Source: Laetiporus sulphureus 93-53 (Eukaryota > Basidiomycota > Agaricomycetes > Polyporales > Laetiporaceae). Taken from it: a stretch of DNA of 43,679 nt. The notes beneath the pieces were generated by a model. That model was not told the origin of the DNA and searched no databases. It saw only the letters and a program-made list of their open reading frames with translations. Position numbers and translations under genes: made by a program. Positions 1 to 9,574 of the stretch are shown here, piece after piece. The stretch covers positions 119,005 to 162,683 of the forward strand of contig NW_024468541.1 of NCBI RefSeq assembly GCF_001632365.1, written 5' to 3'. Within the stretch, counting starts at the first letter, position 1. Each line of letters starts with the position of its first letter.

Positions 1-222
1 ATTGCTTTACCTTGATCATCTCTTGTGTCCATTCTTTCCTCGACAACAGTCAGTAAGTGTTTGATCATAAGGTCATAGGCTTAGTCGGTGCTCTGCGTCC
101 TAAGTTTGTGATAGTCAGACCATCTCAACCTTACATGCTTCCGTTAGGCACAGAAATTATCGCGGTGCCAAGCGCGCTAGTCATTATTCCTCACACATTT
201 TAATTTTGTACTTAGTCACTGC
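1..222. other. Non-coding flank left of the Ty3 remnant
   Basis: I see no coding frame, RNA gene or repeat here. An intact Ty3 element would have reverse transcriptase and RNase H coding at this point. None is visible, so the element was deleted or truncated near position 220, or was joined to unrelated DNA. Confidence 0.5.
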
Positions 223-2366
223 CCTGAAAAGACTATGCTACGTGCTGATCCTCTGTCCAGGAGGCCAGACCATGAGAGGGGGGTGGACAACGACAATTTG
301 AATCAAATGCTGTTAAAACCTGAATTTTTCGCTATCAATGTGATTCGACCCACTCACGCATCTGAAGTTGATGATGCTCAACTACTGGAAAGGATCAAGA
401 AGGCACTCACAGACGACATGATGACCAAAGATTATCATGCACTTTTGACTACAGGACAGTGCGAATTTGGGAAAAACCTCGCAGAATGGAACTTTGAGCA
501 TGGACTGCTGCTCCATCGTGGAAAGGTTTATGTCCCCAAAGATCAACAGCTACGCCTAGACCTAATAAAGCTCCATCATGACACCTTACCAGCCGGACAC
601 CCTGGCAGGTTCAAAACGTTGGAGCTCATTACTCGGAATTATTGGTGGCCAGGAATGTCTGTAATGGTTAAACAAAACATACAAGGTTGCGATAGTTGTC
701 AACGTAACAAGTACTCAAGAAAAAACCATACAGACTATTACAACCCAATAAGGTACCAGGAGGACCATGGGAAATCATCACAGTCGATCTCATCACTCAA
801 CTTCCTCCAGCCATGGACTTTAGGGGAGAAAAGAAGATGGCAATACTTGTCGTCGTAGACAGACTCACAAAGCGAGCTCACTTTTATGCAATAGACGATA
901 CAGTCACATCGTCGCAAGTCGCTAACGTATTCTATAATGAAGTCTTCAAACTCCACGGATTGCCGTGCCAGATTATCTCAGACAGAGGTACTCAATTTGC
1001 GAGCAAACTATTCCAGGAGTTCTGCCAGAAGCTCAGTATAAAGTCAACAATGTCTACAGCATACCATCCCCAGACAGACAGTCAAACAGAAAGGGTTAAC
1101 CAGGTGTTGGAGCAGTACCTACGAATGTACTGCAATCACAGACAGAATGATTGGGTCTATTATCTGCCAACAGCAGAATTTTCATACAAAAACCAGACCC
1201 ATGAGTCCACTGCACTCTCCCCATTCTTTGTCGAATATGGCCGACATTCAAAAATGGCACCAGATGTACATGAATCAATATGTCACCCTTCATTGGAACA
1301 TCTATTCACTCACTGATCCGAGGCTCAAGAACAGGCAAAGGCAGCATTGGAAGTTTCAGCTTCACGGATGAAATGGTACTTCGACAAGAAAAAGGGAGAA
1401 GTCCCATTCAAAGTCGGAGATCTAGTACTACTCAAGGGAAAGGATCTCAGAGTAAAAGTCAAGTCTGCGAAGCTAGGCACACAAAACTTCGGACCTTACA
1501 AAGTACTTCAGAAGCTAGGCCCAGTCACATTCAAACTGGAACTGCCCAAGCAAATGAAGGTCCACCCAGTCTTCCATGCTAGCAAGTTGGTCATGTATCA
1601 TCAAGACACAGTCGCACACCGTGAACCCCCAAAGCCCTCAGCTATAGAAATCGAAGGAGAACCAGAATTCGAAGTCGAAGAAATACTAGACTCAAAGGTC
1701 GTAAGGGGAAGGGTCCAATACCTTGTCAAATGGAAAGGCTATGACCATTCTGATGATACATGGGAACCCTGAACAAATCTTACCAACACCGATGAGCTTC
1801 TTCAAGAATTCCACCAGCAACACCCAGATGCAGCCAAAGCACCAATCAGGATCGTTACTTTTGGTGGAAAACGCTTCGAATTATCCTCATATGAAGTTGC
1901 ACCAATCTCCACACACCGAATCAATATGTCCGACCATCCAGATGAGTTCTTCCTGTATCATAAAATGACAGATATCACCAAATCACTGAAAAAATCCTCA
2001 AATGAAGCAGCAGGATGGGATATTTATGCAGCAGAAACGCATGAAATCCCCCCGCATTCACGAGCTGTGATAGGAATGGGAGTCGCAATCAACCCTCCCA
2101 AACACACCTATACGTGAATAGCTCCACGCAGCAGACTGGCTGCATGAGGAATTGATGTAGGTGCAGGAGTCATTGATCCAGACTACATGGGAGAGCTCAA
2201 GGTCGTACTGATCAACACAATGGATTTCGTATTTTCAGTCAAGCCAGGAGACAGGATAGCCCAAATAATCTTCAAATATTATGCAGAAGGGCTCCCCTCC
2301 AGAAGCTACCAACCGTTGCATGCAACTAGAAGGGGAAACAAAGGTTTTGGCTCCTCGGGACAATGA
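223..2366 (+). pseudogene. Pol remnant: integrase, chromodomain and dUTPase
   Basis: This is the C-terminal part of a retrotransposon polyprotein. The first segment (about 223-750) has the HHCC zinc finger (GHPGRF, then CDSC). A small deletion near 750 shifts the frame, and from there to 2366 everything reads in a single frame. The integrase core shows its acid residues in the contexts TVDLIT, SDRGTQF and QTERVNQ. The chromodomain follows ([13 protein letters not shown]). Its usual job is to direct integration to marked chromatin. The frame then continues into a dUTPase-like domain. In-frame TGA stops occur at about 1314, 1770, 2115 and 2148. Each sits where arginine CGA would be plausible, which suggests CpG decay rather than random damage. 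It is not expected to make a functional protein. Confidence 0.9.
1953..2366 (+). other. dUTPase domain at the end of the pol frame (decayed)
   Basis: All five signature motifs of trimeric dUTPases can be read in order. They are AAGWDIYA (motif 1), APRSRLA (motif 2, with Arg where Gly or Ser is usual), GVIDPDYMGE (motif 3), KPGDRIAQIIF (motif 4) and RGNKGFGSSG (motif 5, the flexible C-terminal loop). The enzyme family hydrolyses dUTP to dUMP and pyrophosphate, which keeps uracil out of DNA. In a retroelement that would protect cDNA made in cells with high dUTP. The domain lies in the same frame as the integrase and chromodomain, so it was probably translated as a fusion. Two TGA codons interrupt it here, so this copy is dead. 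Confidence 0.85.
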
Positions 2367-2384
2367 GCCTTGAGAGGGGGGTAG
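2366..2384 (+). other. Polypurine tract before the 3' LTR
   Basis: A purine-rich run containing GAGAGGGGGG lies directly before the LTR start. This is the usual plus-strand primer site of LTR retrotransposons, and it fixes the LTR boundary at 2385. Confidence 0.7.
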
Positions 2385-3105
2385 TGTCACAGATTTTCAC
2401 CACAAAGTCTGCATGTGACTTTTCTCATGCCACAGATCACGTGCTTCACCAATATCTCATGCCACTCAGCCACAGACATGACACGTAGAGATCAGGTGAT
2501 AGTCCACATCACATGTTATGGTCCAGACCCGTGGATGATATGGTCGGACCTGTCTATTCCAGGATACAATAGAGGCACCCATTTGAAAACAAAGGGAACA
2601 AGGACTATTGTTATGCATTGGCCTTCCACTTCCTATTAGTTTAGCCAGAAGCCTAGATAGGCATGATGTTCACACTGGAGAACAAAAGGGAAACCAAGAT
2701 AGGCACAATGTGCACACGCATTACTGCGGCCACCATCGATCCTCCCACTTATTGTTCTACTTCCGGACATTCTATTGTTTCATGTACAGCCATTAGCTTA
2801 TACCCATAGATAGGTAGCTTAGGTAAGATAGCCCACTGTACGTGTATATAACACCAGCCATGTAGAGGACGAAACTTTAGATTGTTTCTCCTCATCTACT
2901 ACTGTAGCACCCTACTGAGCTCACCAGCTCTATCATATATCTCTTACCCTTTCCTGCATCAGCCACCTCAACTAGTAAGTCTTAGGCTCTTGCACCATAT
3001 AAGGGTTCAGGGGGATTCTTTGAGATCAGGGGGATCAGGGCGGCACATTCCACTTGACTGTCCCTTTTTAGTCTTTTTGATCTCTTGTCTGGTGTTGCTG
3101 TGACA
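2385..3105 (+). repeat. 3' LTR of the Ty3 element, 721 bp
   Basis: It begins with TGTCACAG right after the polypurine tract. It ends with CTGTGACA, a perfect 8-bp inverted terminal repeat that gives the canonical TG...CA ends. A TATA-like sequence (GTATATAACA) lies at about 2843 and could be the U3 promoter. The length is typical of fungal Ty3 LTRs. No 5' LTR exists in the window to compare it with. Confidence 0.75.
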
Positions 3106-3494
3106 GACAGCATAGATGGGATATTCAGTAAGGAAGTCGACAGGAAGCTTGTACATCGCCGCTTTACCGTCGACAATTCTAAAGTGTCGTTGTTCCCCAT
3201 ATTCAGACTCCTTTACAACAATGACTGAGGAGTTACAAGTGGTGTCCGAATCTGCTGAATTCTGCTGGATAGCTGGACTCGACCCTCATATACACCTTCA
3301 TGAATCTGTCTCAGGCCCTTGACTTGATCGTGCTTCAATGCACCAATGGTACCTATAAAGCATGCTCCTGGCCATTTCGATGCTTCCTCGAGTATGTGCA
3401 TATGAACAACGTACAGCCCCGAAAACTGGCTGATGACCACAGCACAAATTAGATTTGTTATAGACATCAATGCGAAGGGCACAGTGGTGAAACC

Positions 3495-3500
3495 ATAGGC
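3495..3500. repeat. Target-site duplication, left copy (ATAGGC)
   Basis: The six bases match 4375-4380 exactly. On the minus strand the sequence is GCCTAT, encoding the Ala-Tyr of the interrupted membrane gene. A 5-bp reading (TAGGC) is equally compatible with the LTR ends. Confidence 0.75.
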
Positions 3501-3769
3501 TGTTGAAAGTGGCTGACTGATGGCACTTCTGGTGAAATGTGCTCAACGTGTCAGGAGGGATGAGCACCAAGCGACAGCTGAAATGTGTTGCAGGTGGTAT
3601 CTGCAAATGGAGTGGGTGAGTACGAAAGGGCAGAAAAGGTATATAAACACACACCTGTAGTATCATAGGCCCCAGTCATTTGTGGCCCCACCAGCCTCTC
3701 ACTCTCTTGCACCTATGAGATGGAAAGGTGCCAGCTGGCTAACACCCTTGTCGCACCAGGATTTCCTAG
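3501..3769 (+). repeat. 5' LTR of the TRIM
   Basis: It aligns end to end with 4106-4374 with little or no length change. Almost all differences are transitions, and many pair TG in one copy with CA in the other. The TATA box lies at about 3639. Confidence 0.78.
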
Positions 3770-4105
3770 ACAAATGACTCTGATTGGCCCATGTAAGGGC
3801 AGCTACATGAGCACAGTGTCGAGATGGTGCCGCTCAGCTCAAGAGAACAAAATCACTCGATATGGTCAGTGATGTGAGCCAGGCTGCATTGGCAGTGGAA
3901 TCGCAGGATGGGAGTGACCTGGCAGGGATGCTATACAAGTGGTGGAGTGCTCTGCAGTCCAGGTGCTATACAAGATGGACAGGGCACTCACTGGGAGGGT
4001 GACACAAAGGAACTGGGGGTGTGGACATCATGTGCAGCAAAAAGAGGGACAGGGTGCGAGGGGGCACGATACAAAATACCCTACACATTCTCGCGTGAGG
4101 GGGCG

Positions 4106-4374
4106 TGTTAGAAGTGGCTGACTGATGGCACTTCTGGTGAAACACACTCAATGTGTCAGGAGGGATGAGTGTCAAGCAATGGCTGAAACATGTCACAGGT
4201 GATATCTGAAAACAGAGCGAGTGAGTACGGAAGGGCAGAAAAGGTATATAAACATGCACCTGTAGTACCATAGGCCCCAGTCATTTGTGGCCTCACCAGC
4301 CTCTCACTCCCTTGTGCCCATGAGATGGGAAGGTGCTGGCTGGCTAACACCCTTGTTACACCAGGATTTCCTAG
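4106..4374 (+). repeat. 3' LTR of the TRIM
   Basis: It starts TGTTAGAAG directly after a purine-rich tract and ends at the right copy of the target duplication. Its TATA box is identical to that of the 5' LTR. Confidence 0.78.
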
Positions 4375-4380
4375 ATAGGC
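4375..4380. repeat. Target-site duplication, right copy (ATAGGC)
   Basis: It is identical to 3495-3500. Immediately beyond it the membrane-gene coding sequence resumes on the minus strand. Confidence 0.75.
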
Positions 4381-5196
4381 CACATAGCTGAAGCACTCAA
4401 TCTGGTCACTGTGAGTGTGATAGAGGGTGAATGATGCTGTGAGGATCTGGAAGATGCCTACAGCAATAGACAAAAGGGAACAACTCCATGCCAGGTTGAT
4501 CGAGGATGTCTTTTCTACTTCGCAGTCCAGGATCTGGATGCCTACGAAGGAAGTAACCTTCGAGGAGTTTCATATCACCTATATGCACATAGTCATCGAG
4601 TTCGATCACCTCACAATGTGTTTCCCATAGGCAGTCAATCAGGGAAAAATTGACAGTCTGCTCAGAGGCACTGAGAAACCCACCATGATGTCAGGTATGG
4701 ACTTGGAATATCAGTACCAGTTGACTCACAACTCATGAGATTCCTCAGGTCTTGGAGGCATCTTTGTGTAGATGCAATTCCACTGTTCAGCCTCTGAGGT
4801 CTGCTTCCAATGATCATCACGAGCAATGAAAATCATAGCATTGCATGCAAGTGTATGCTCCATTTCACTGTTGCAACACTCCAGGTATTTCACCAGATAT
4901 GACATGGCCCTGCCAAATTCTGACAGACGGAACAGCAGTATCACTGCACAATACATCAGTCATTCACACAATGGAATTCACAGTGGTATCATGGCCTTTC
5001 CGACATGTGAAAAGAAGTTGAACACCAAGAACGATACAATATGGTACAAATAGCAGTTGCATTCCATCCAATGGTGCCAGTGAGGGTCGATGGGGGTGGC
5101 AGAAGTGACGATGGCATATGTGCAAAGAAGCAAGGTGGTGACATGGAGAAAGCTGGAAGAACAGATTGGAGAGGGAATGTAGATCCTGGAGGGCAT

Positions 5197-5838
5197 TTCT
5201 GCGGTGTTAAAGCTCTATGGACTGCGAGAATTTGAGGGTTGGAAGGTTGGAAGGTAACAAGTGTATAAATGCAAGATGAAATAGAGTTTCATATTTCAGA
5301 CACAGAGTTACTGAAGCAGTGTGATGTCACTGGCAGGCCAGGTGTCCTGCAAGCTATCATGCACATTCCATGAGGTTTGTATCGCAGTGAAGCAGACGTG
5401 ATGAAATTCTAAACGTGGAGTAGTCACATTATCTCATACCAAAATATTGAAGTTTCTAACCAAAGAATTTGTGGACTCACCGACAGTTACAGTATACTCC
5501 TAGAGGATCAGAAATACATCACGATACATTTCTTGTCCATTGAGTTTTGCAGAGTCTACCAAGGACTGGCAGTCGCTATCTGTAAAGCCATTTATGCTGC
5601 GACATGCTGGATAAGAAGGTCAGGGAAGTGAGGTGCGACCACACAAATGTTGAAGGAAAAATATATTTTGAGTAATCTGCAAAGATCACAGTATGAAGAA
5701 GGATATGGAAGAACAATGTCCAATGATATAATCCCAAGAGATCATACAATAGGACATTGACCAATCAGGATATTCATAGAGTATCGTACGACACTGAGTA
5801 ATATGCCATTGGCCAGTACACACAGCCACAGATCATTG
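5197..5838. other. Non-coding stretch upstream of the decayed membrane gene
   Basis: I found no supported gene. The sequence is A/T-rich and CpG-poor. It would contain the promoter of the decayed minus-strand gene. A TATA-like GTATAAATG at about 5261 lies on the plus strand and has no partner gene. Confidence 0.4.
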
Positions 5839-5998
5839 TGTTAGATACTGTGGTATTACTCATCTATGTAAGTAGACAGAGGCTGTAGATACCAGAGGTC
5901 CTAGACCCAGTATATGGGGTCTTTACCCACATGTATATATACCAGGTAGCTACATCACAATCTAAAGTGACTTCTCCACTGAGAGACTCAATTCCTTA
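5839..5998 (+). repeat. Possible solo LTR (copia-like)
   Basis: It starts TGTTAGATACTG, contains a TATA-like GTATATATACC at about 5934 and reaches CCTTAAC near 5998. This general form is seen in fungal copia LTRs. I found no target duplication or second copy, and the right end could equally be near 6073 (TAGCACACA). The call is tentative. Confidence 0.3.
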
Positions 5999-7173
5999 AC
6001 TGGGAGTCTTGTAGCCTTGCCCACTAAGTCCTCACTGCATAGTGTCAAGCTTGTGCCTGCTGCTGGTAGCACACAGCTTCTTTGTGAACAAAAGCCTTGA
6101 CAAACATGGACAAATTGTCTCACCACAATGCAGACAACATGTTTTGTTAATGTTTCAGAAGCGCACATAGTTGACACTGAAGTCCAAGATAGCCTCTTGA
6201 GATGGCTGGATAGTACCACATACATGAGGCAAATATTTTTTGGCCACCTTCAGGAACATGTTTCAGTACAATGAATTGAATTGTGATTCGTGACTGAGTC
6301 ACTGACCTGTCAAAACAACACCTGTGTAATGTGACTTCGATGATCAGCTTGGTTTTAAGCTAGCCTCAATATGCAGCGGTAGGATGAGCATATACATGAA
6401 GTACTTTGGTTTCTTATGATATGAAAATTTACACGTGTTTGAACCACAGCTGATGTACATATCTGGCTTGGCGATGAACGAGCATGCCTTAGTTATAGCA
6501 TGCCCACGTGCTCATCGCTTGCTCAGTCTGCACACCAGTCCCGATGCCCCTTGGATTCAGGTCAGCCTCTGTTTTGTGCACACTCCATGCAAGCACCTCG
6601 CTCAGCTTTTCTTCAGTGCTCTGCATGCTGTGGCTGTGCTGCTTTGTCAGACTGCCAGCCTGTCTTGCTCAGTATTCGCTCGGTCTGCCATCGATGCCCT
6701 GCTCTGCCCTCACCTCACTGGTAGGCCCGCCCTCGTGTAGTGCCCGCCCTCGTGTAGTGCCCACCCCCTGCACCTGGTGTCTTGTATCACCACAGCGGCA
6801 CCTCATGGTCAACCTTCTGGTGCTCACCCTCCTGCTCTCAACCTCCTGACTTCACCTCTGCCTGGTCGCACCTGTCCCTCAGCTGCCCTGCAGCCTTCAC
6901 ACCTCAGCGACCTGCCTCAGCTCTCAGCCCTTGACCTGCCATCTGGATCACTCACCAGCCAGCATCCTGGTCCCCTAGCAGGAGCCTCATAGTTGGTGGT
7001 TTCACATCGATTGTGGTGAGTGCCCCTTGGTCAATGGTTATTAGTTTATGTTAACTTTCCCAGCCAGCCCGCTGCATGGCCAGGAGTTCAGAAGTCACCC
7101 GCTCTCTAGAAGATGGCTCCACCAGGTCAAACTGATGGCTCGTTGATGCGTCCGTGGAGCTCCTGGCCTCATG
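5999..7173. other. Non-coding, CT-rich stretch
   Basis: The open frames here lack conserved motifs, and the part from about 6430 to 7000 is biased to C and T. I see a 17-bp tandem repeat near 6724 and nothing else that can be supported. Confidence 0.4.
6724..6757. repeat. 17-bp tandem repeat, two copies
   Basis: The unit GCCCGCCCTCGTGTAG occurs twice back to back, with a partial third start (TGCCC). It is a local minisatellite-like duplication. Confidence 0.7.
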
Positions 7174-7707
7174 CTACTCCAACACTAATCTGGGGTCCAC
7201 TGTGTGGGGTGTATGCAGGGGACGACTTTGGCGAGGGTTTGCTGCGAGCCGGTTTAGTGACTTGAAGCTACTGGCAATAGGGATGGGTAATGGGTTGGTA
7301 ATGGACTGGGGTAGTGTGCAGGTGCGGCCAACAATCGCAGGATCAGCAAATGACGGTGTGGGCAGCCAATATTGAGCCTTGGGAAAGGAACTAGGGTTGT
7401 GTGGGAAGGAAAGGCTGTATTTGAAAGGAGCTCCAAGCATAGGACCGTCGAACTTGATCGCAAATGTGTTTTGGTTGCAGCGAGGTGGAGCGGAGCTGAT
7501 CGTATATGGGATGCTGATCGGAGGATGGCGGGGAAGCTCAATTAAGTCCGATGTGCGAAGATCCTTGGGCCAACTACTATATTTGGGATGAAACCCATGG
7601 TCTAAGGCTAGAAATGGCCCGAAGCTGATCGCAAATGCGATATTGTCGCAAGAAGGCAGGTCGGACCTGATCGTATATGCATTTCTGATCGGAGGGCGTC
7701 GGAGCAC
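7174..7707 (-). CDS. Unidentified ORF with an internal 57-residue repeat
   Basis: This is a 177-residue open frame with no recognised family. Two copies of a unit of about 57 residues can be seen. The first begins PPIRNAYTIRS and the second PPISIPYTISS. Both continue through a Cys, then FAI-F-GP-L, then KYS. The DNA repeats with a period of about 172 bp (near 7454-7531 and 7626-7703). The codons keep the pattern better than the bases do, which hints at past coding. It sits in the repeat-rich block with no clear start context or neighbouring exons. It may be a fragment of a mobile-element protein or a chance frame. No function can be given. Confidence 0.3.
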   Translation of the reverse strand: MLRRPPIRNAYTIRSDLPSCDNIAFAISFGPFLALDHGFHPKYSSWPKDLRTSDLIELPRHPPISIPYTISSAPPRCNQNTFAIKFDGPMLGAPFKYSLSFPHNPSSFPKAQYWLPTPSFADPAIVGRTCTLPQSITNPLPIPIASSFKSLNRLAANPRQSRPLHTPHTVDPRLVLE

Positions 7708-8873
7708 CGGTGGCTAAGCCAATGGGAGCGAGGCCTCAGACAGGTTCTGAGGAGTCCTGGGAACGTAGGGCTGAAAGGGGTAACTGAGTGACGTTGCGTG
7801 GGAGTGTGATGGAATATCTTTGATTGCTAGGTGGGCTGGGCCTGATGATGTAATGATGACGAAGTGTGCTGTGATTGATGCTGGGACTTAGCTGAAACTG
7901 CGAGAATGCACCTAGTGACCGTAGCTAAGGCAATAGAAAAGAGCTGCTGGGTGAGAGATGAAGTGCTGAGACGTAGGCTGTGGGCTAGGAGACTCGAGCT
8001 CCTCCCAATTCGATTGTTTTGGTATGTACATGTGGTAGGCTTATATACCGCCCTAGCAGGCCACTGCCAAGAGTTTGCCTGCTTGAGTGATTAAACTAGG
8101 TATGGTAAAAGAAAGACTGAAACGAGTAAGATATTAGCTGAAACTTGCAACATAATTGTGTTCCTGTTTGAGATACCAGACCAGACCATTAACATGTATC
8201 AAAACACATTTCACCCATGCTGACTTGGCTGGGCAGTCTTCGCGCATCTTTGCCATGATGGCGGTCCCTTGCCCCGGTCTTCTGGGTGCCTACTGCCTGA
8301 TGCCGTTGCTACCGCTAAGTCCACCGAGCCTTCTTGCATTCAGAAGCATCGGCGTAGCTTCAGGATGGCCAAGCCTTCCCACGACGCTTCATTTCTGCTG
8401 CCTCATGGTGAATGACTCCCACGGTGGCAATAGCATGGACTGGCTCGTTGCCTTGCCGGCCTAACTTTGCCAAAATTGAGGTCATTCTCGTGCTTCTGTC
8501 AGTTAGCCGCTCTCGCCACGCATCATCGTCCCATTATAGCTGTGCCCTATTATATACACGCACACTACTACTCTCCCACGCTGGTGGCACAGGTTGCATC
8601 GGGGCCTCTCACATCTGTGCTCTGCACCCAGATTCCAACAAAGAATGCAGATACCAGATCGGACATTGAAATACACTGTTACGAGTGTACGAGCCTAAGG
8701 CATGCCCTACATGGCACTGTTAGTGTCCACTTTATTGGGCAGTATTAACAAAATGGAGATTATACATTGACGCTGCAGAAGCCATGCCTATGGAGCACAA
8801 TATCAGGATAAGTGAATCGGCATGTAGATCAATGCAATGATGTGCAATGAGGACCTCATCTCACAGAGATGCA
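7708..8873. other. Non-coding stretch
   Basis: There is no supported gene. A TATA-like ATTATATACACG at about 8550 could belong to an LTR-like remnant, but I found no paired copy or boundary. Confidence 0.4.
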
Positions 8874-9050
8874 CAGGCTCCTCCCCATCTCGCTTTCAGA
8901 AGTTTGGAGGGGCCCCATCCTAGGGAGGGTACATAGTGCCACATCCTAGATCGATCATTTACATGCTCGATCATGATGTGATCACTAATTTCAAACTCCC
9001 CACTCTTATTCTCCTTCAACTCTCTACAGGGGCTGGGAGAAAACATGTGA
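8874..9050 (+). repeat. Left inverted-repeat arm
   Basis: It pairs with 9575-9751 read on the other strand. The strongest matches are at the outer 23 bp and in the inner 60 bp or so. Confidence 0.6.
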
Positions 9051-9223
9051 ATTTAACGGAGGTCAGTGGCTTGCCTTCCTCAGTTGGCAGTCAGCAAGGC
9101 CAGAAAACAGATTATTGATAGGTGCCTGTAATAAATTTCTGGCAATTCTAACATTCATTGATAACAGTGGTACAAGAGTCCTGCTATGGCAAGACATCAA
9201 TAAATGGCACTCAACAGCGTGAT

Positions 9224-9463
9224 TCAATGGTGAGGATTTCTGTGGCTATCTAGAACAGTGCAGATCATTGAGGGTAACACCATGGTTGAGTCCGGAGCTG
9301 TGAGATGTGAGAGGCTCTCTTTTGCATTTTTAACTCCTGGTGTCATGTTTTTGATTGCAGCATTGAAGTTGTCATAGACAAACCTTACAAGGCATGCCTC
9401 TGCCAGTGTGCAGATATCAGAAGCACTCTCCTTTGAGGGTAGATGGGCTGAGCATATTTGCAC
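9224..9463 (-). pseudogene. DUF6589-like coding fragment
   Basis: The minus-strand frame contains VRFVYDNFNAAIKN followed by SLSHLTAPDSTMVLP. From memory this resembles the YDNF...LTS...PL stretch of DUF6589 proteins, which are large, repetitive and mobile-element-associated in Agaricomycetes. Only about 80 residues remain, with no larger exon structure around them. It lies between the arms of the inverted-repeat element, as if captured or left after internal deletion. The family call rests on recognition of a short motif only. Confidence 0.35.
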
Positions 9464-9574
9464 AATGCAATAGATGTAATACTTGATTCCTGATTAGGTC
9501 GGTACAAAATCTAGCACTCAGAGAGCACCAACTACTACTTTGGGGCAGCTTGCATCCAGCCTCCATTATTTACA

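Larger units (their letters stand above)
217..3105 (+). mobile_element. 5'-truncated Ty3/gypsy chromovirus-like retrotransposon
   Basis: Visible parts in order are the end of the RNase H/linker region (short motif ADPLSRRPDH), an HHCC zinc finger, the integrase DDE core, a chromodomain, a dUTPase domain, a polypurine tract and a 3' LTR. This order is that of a Ty3/gypsy chromovirus, apart from the extra dUTPase. Gag, protease, reverse transcriptase and the 5' LTR are absent. The left breakpoint lies near 217-223, and no target duplication can be tested because that end is lost. One frameshift and four stop codons make it inactive. The right end abuts a decayed membrane-protein gene at 3106, which may have been its target. 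Confidence 0.88.
3501..4374 (+). mobile_element. TRIM-like miniature LTR retroelement, 874 bp
   Basis: Two direct repeats of 269 bp (3501-3769 and 4106-4374) flank an internal part of only 336 bp. The second repeat is preceded by a purine-rich run (GAGGGGGCG), as expected of a polypurine tract, so the element points to the plus strand. Each repeat holds the same TATA box (GGTATATAAAC). A 6-bp duplication (ATAGGC) flanks the whole. The inside has no convincing gag or pol frame. This matches a terminal-repeat retrotransposon in miniature, which would depend on another element's enzymes. The LTR ends are TGTT...CTAG rather than TG...CA, or one base longer with a 5-bp duplication. Confidence 0.78.
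3106..5196 (-). pseudogene. Decayed multi-pass membrane protein gene split by a TRIM
   Basis: On the minus strand a possible start at 5196 opens a hydrophobic N-terminus, followed by exon-like pieces near 5196-4978, 4956-4726, 4560-4381 and 3494-3210. The pieces contain at least three membrane-spanning stretches, for example around SLLSIAVGIFQILTA and ALMSITNLICAVVIS. The coding sequence runs ...SYVAY, is broken by the 3501-4374 insertion, and resumes in frame as GFTTVPFAL, so the uninterrupted sequence would read straight across the joint. The style resembles uncharacterised multi-pass proteins of Agaricomycetes, but I cannot name the family. Exon joints in the N-terminal half are unclear. 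The 3' end appears to be cut by the Ty3 LTR. Confidence 0.65.

Noticed and set aside
3040..3048. Earlier candidate end of the Ty3 LTR at GGCGGCACA
   Set aside because: The CTGTGACA at 3098-3105 is an exact inverse of the LTR start and is a better boundary.
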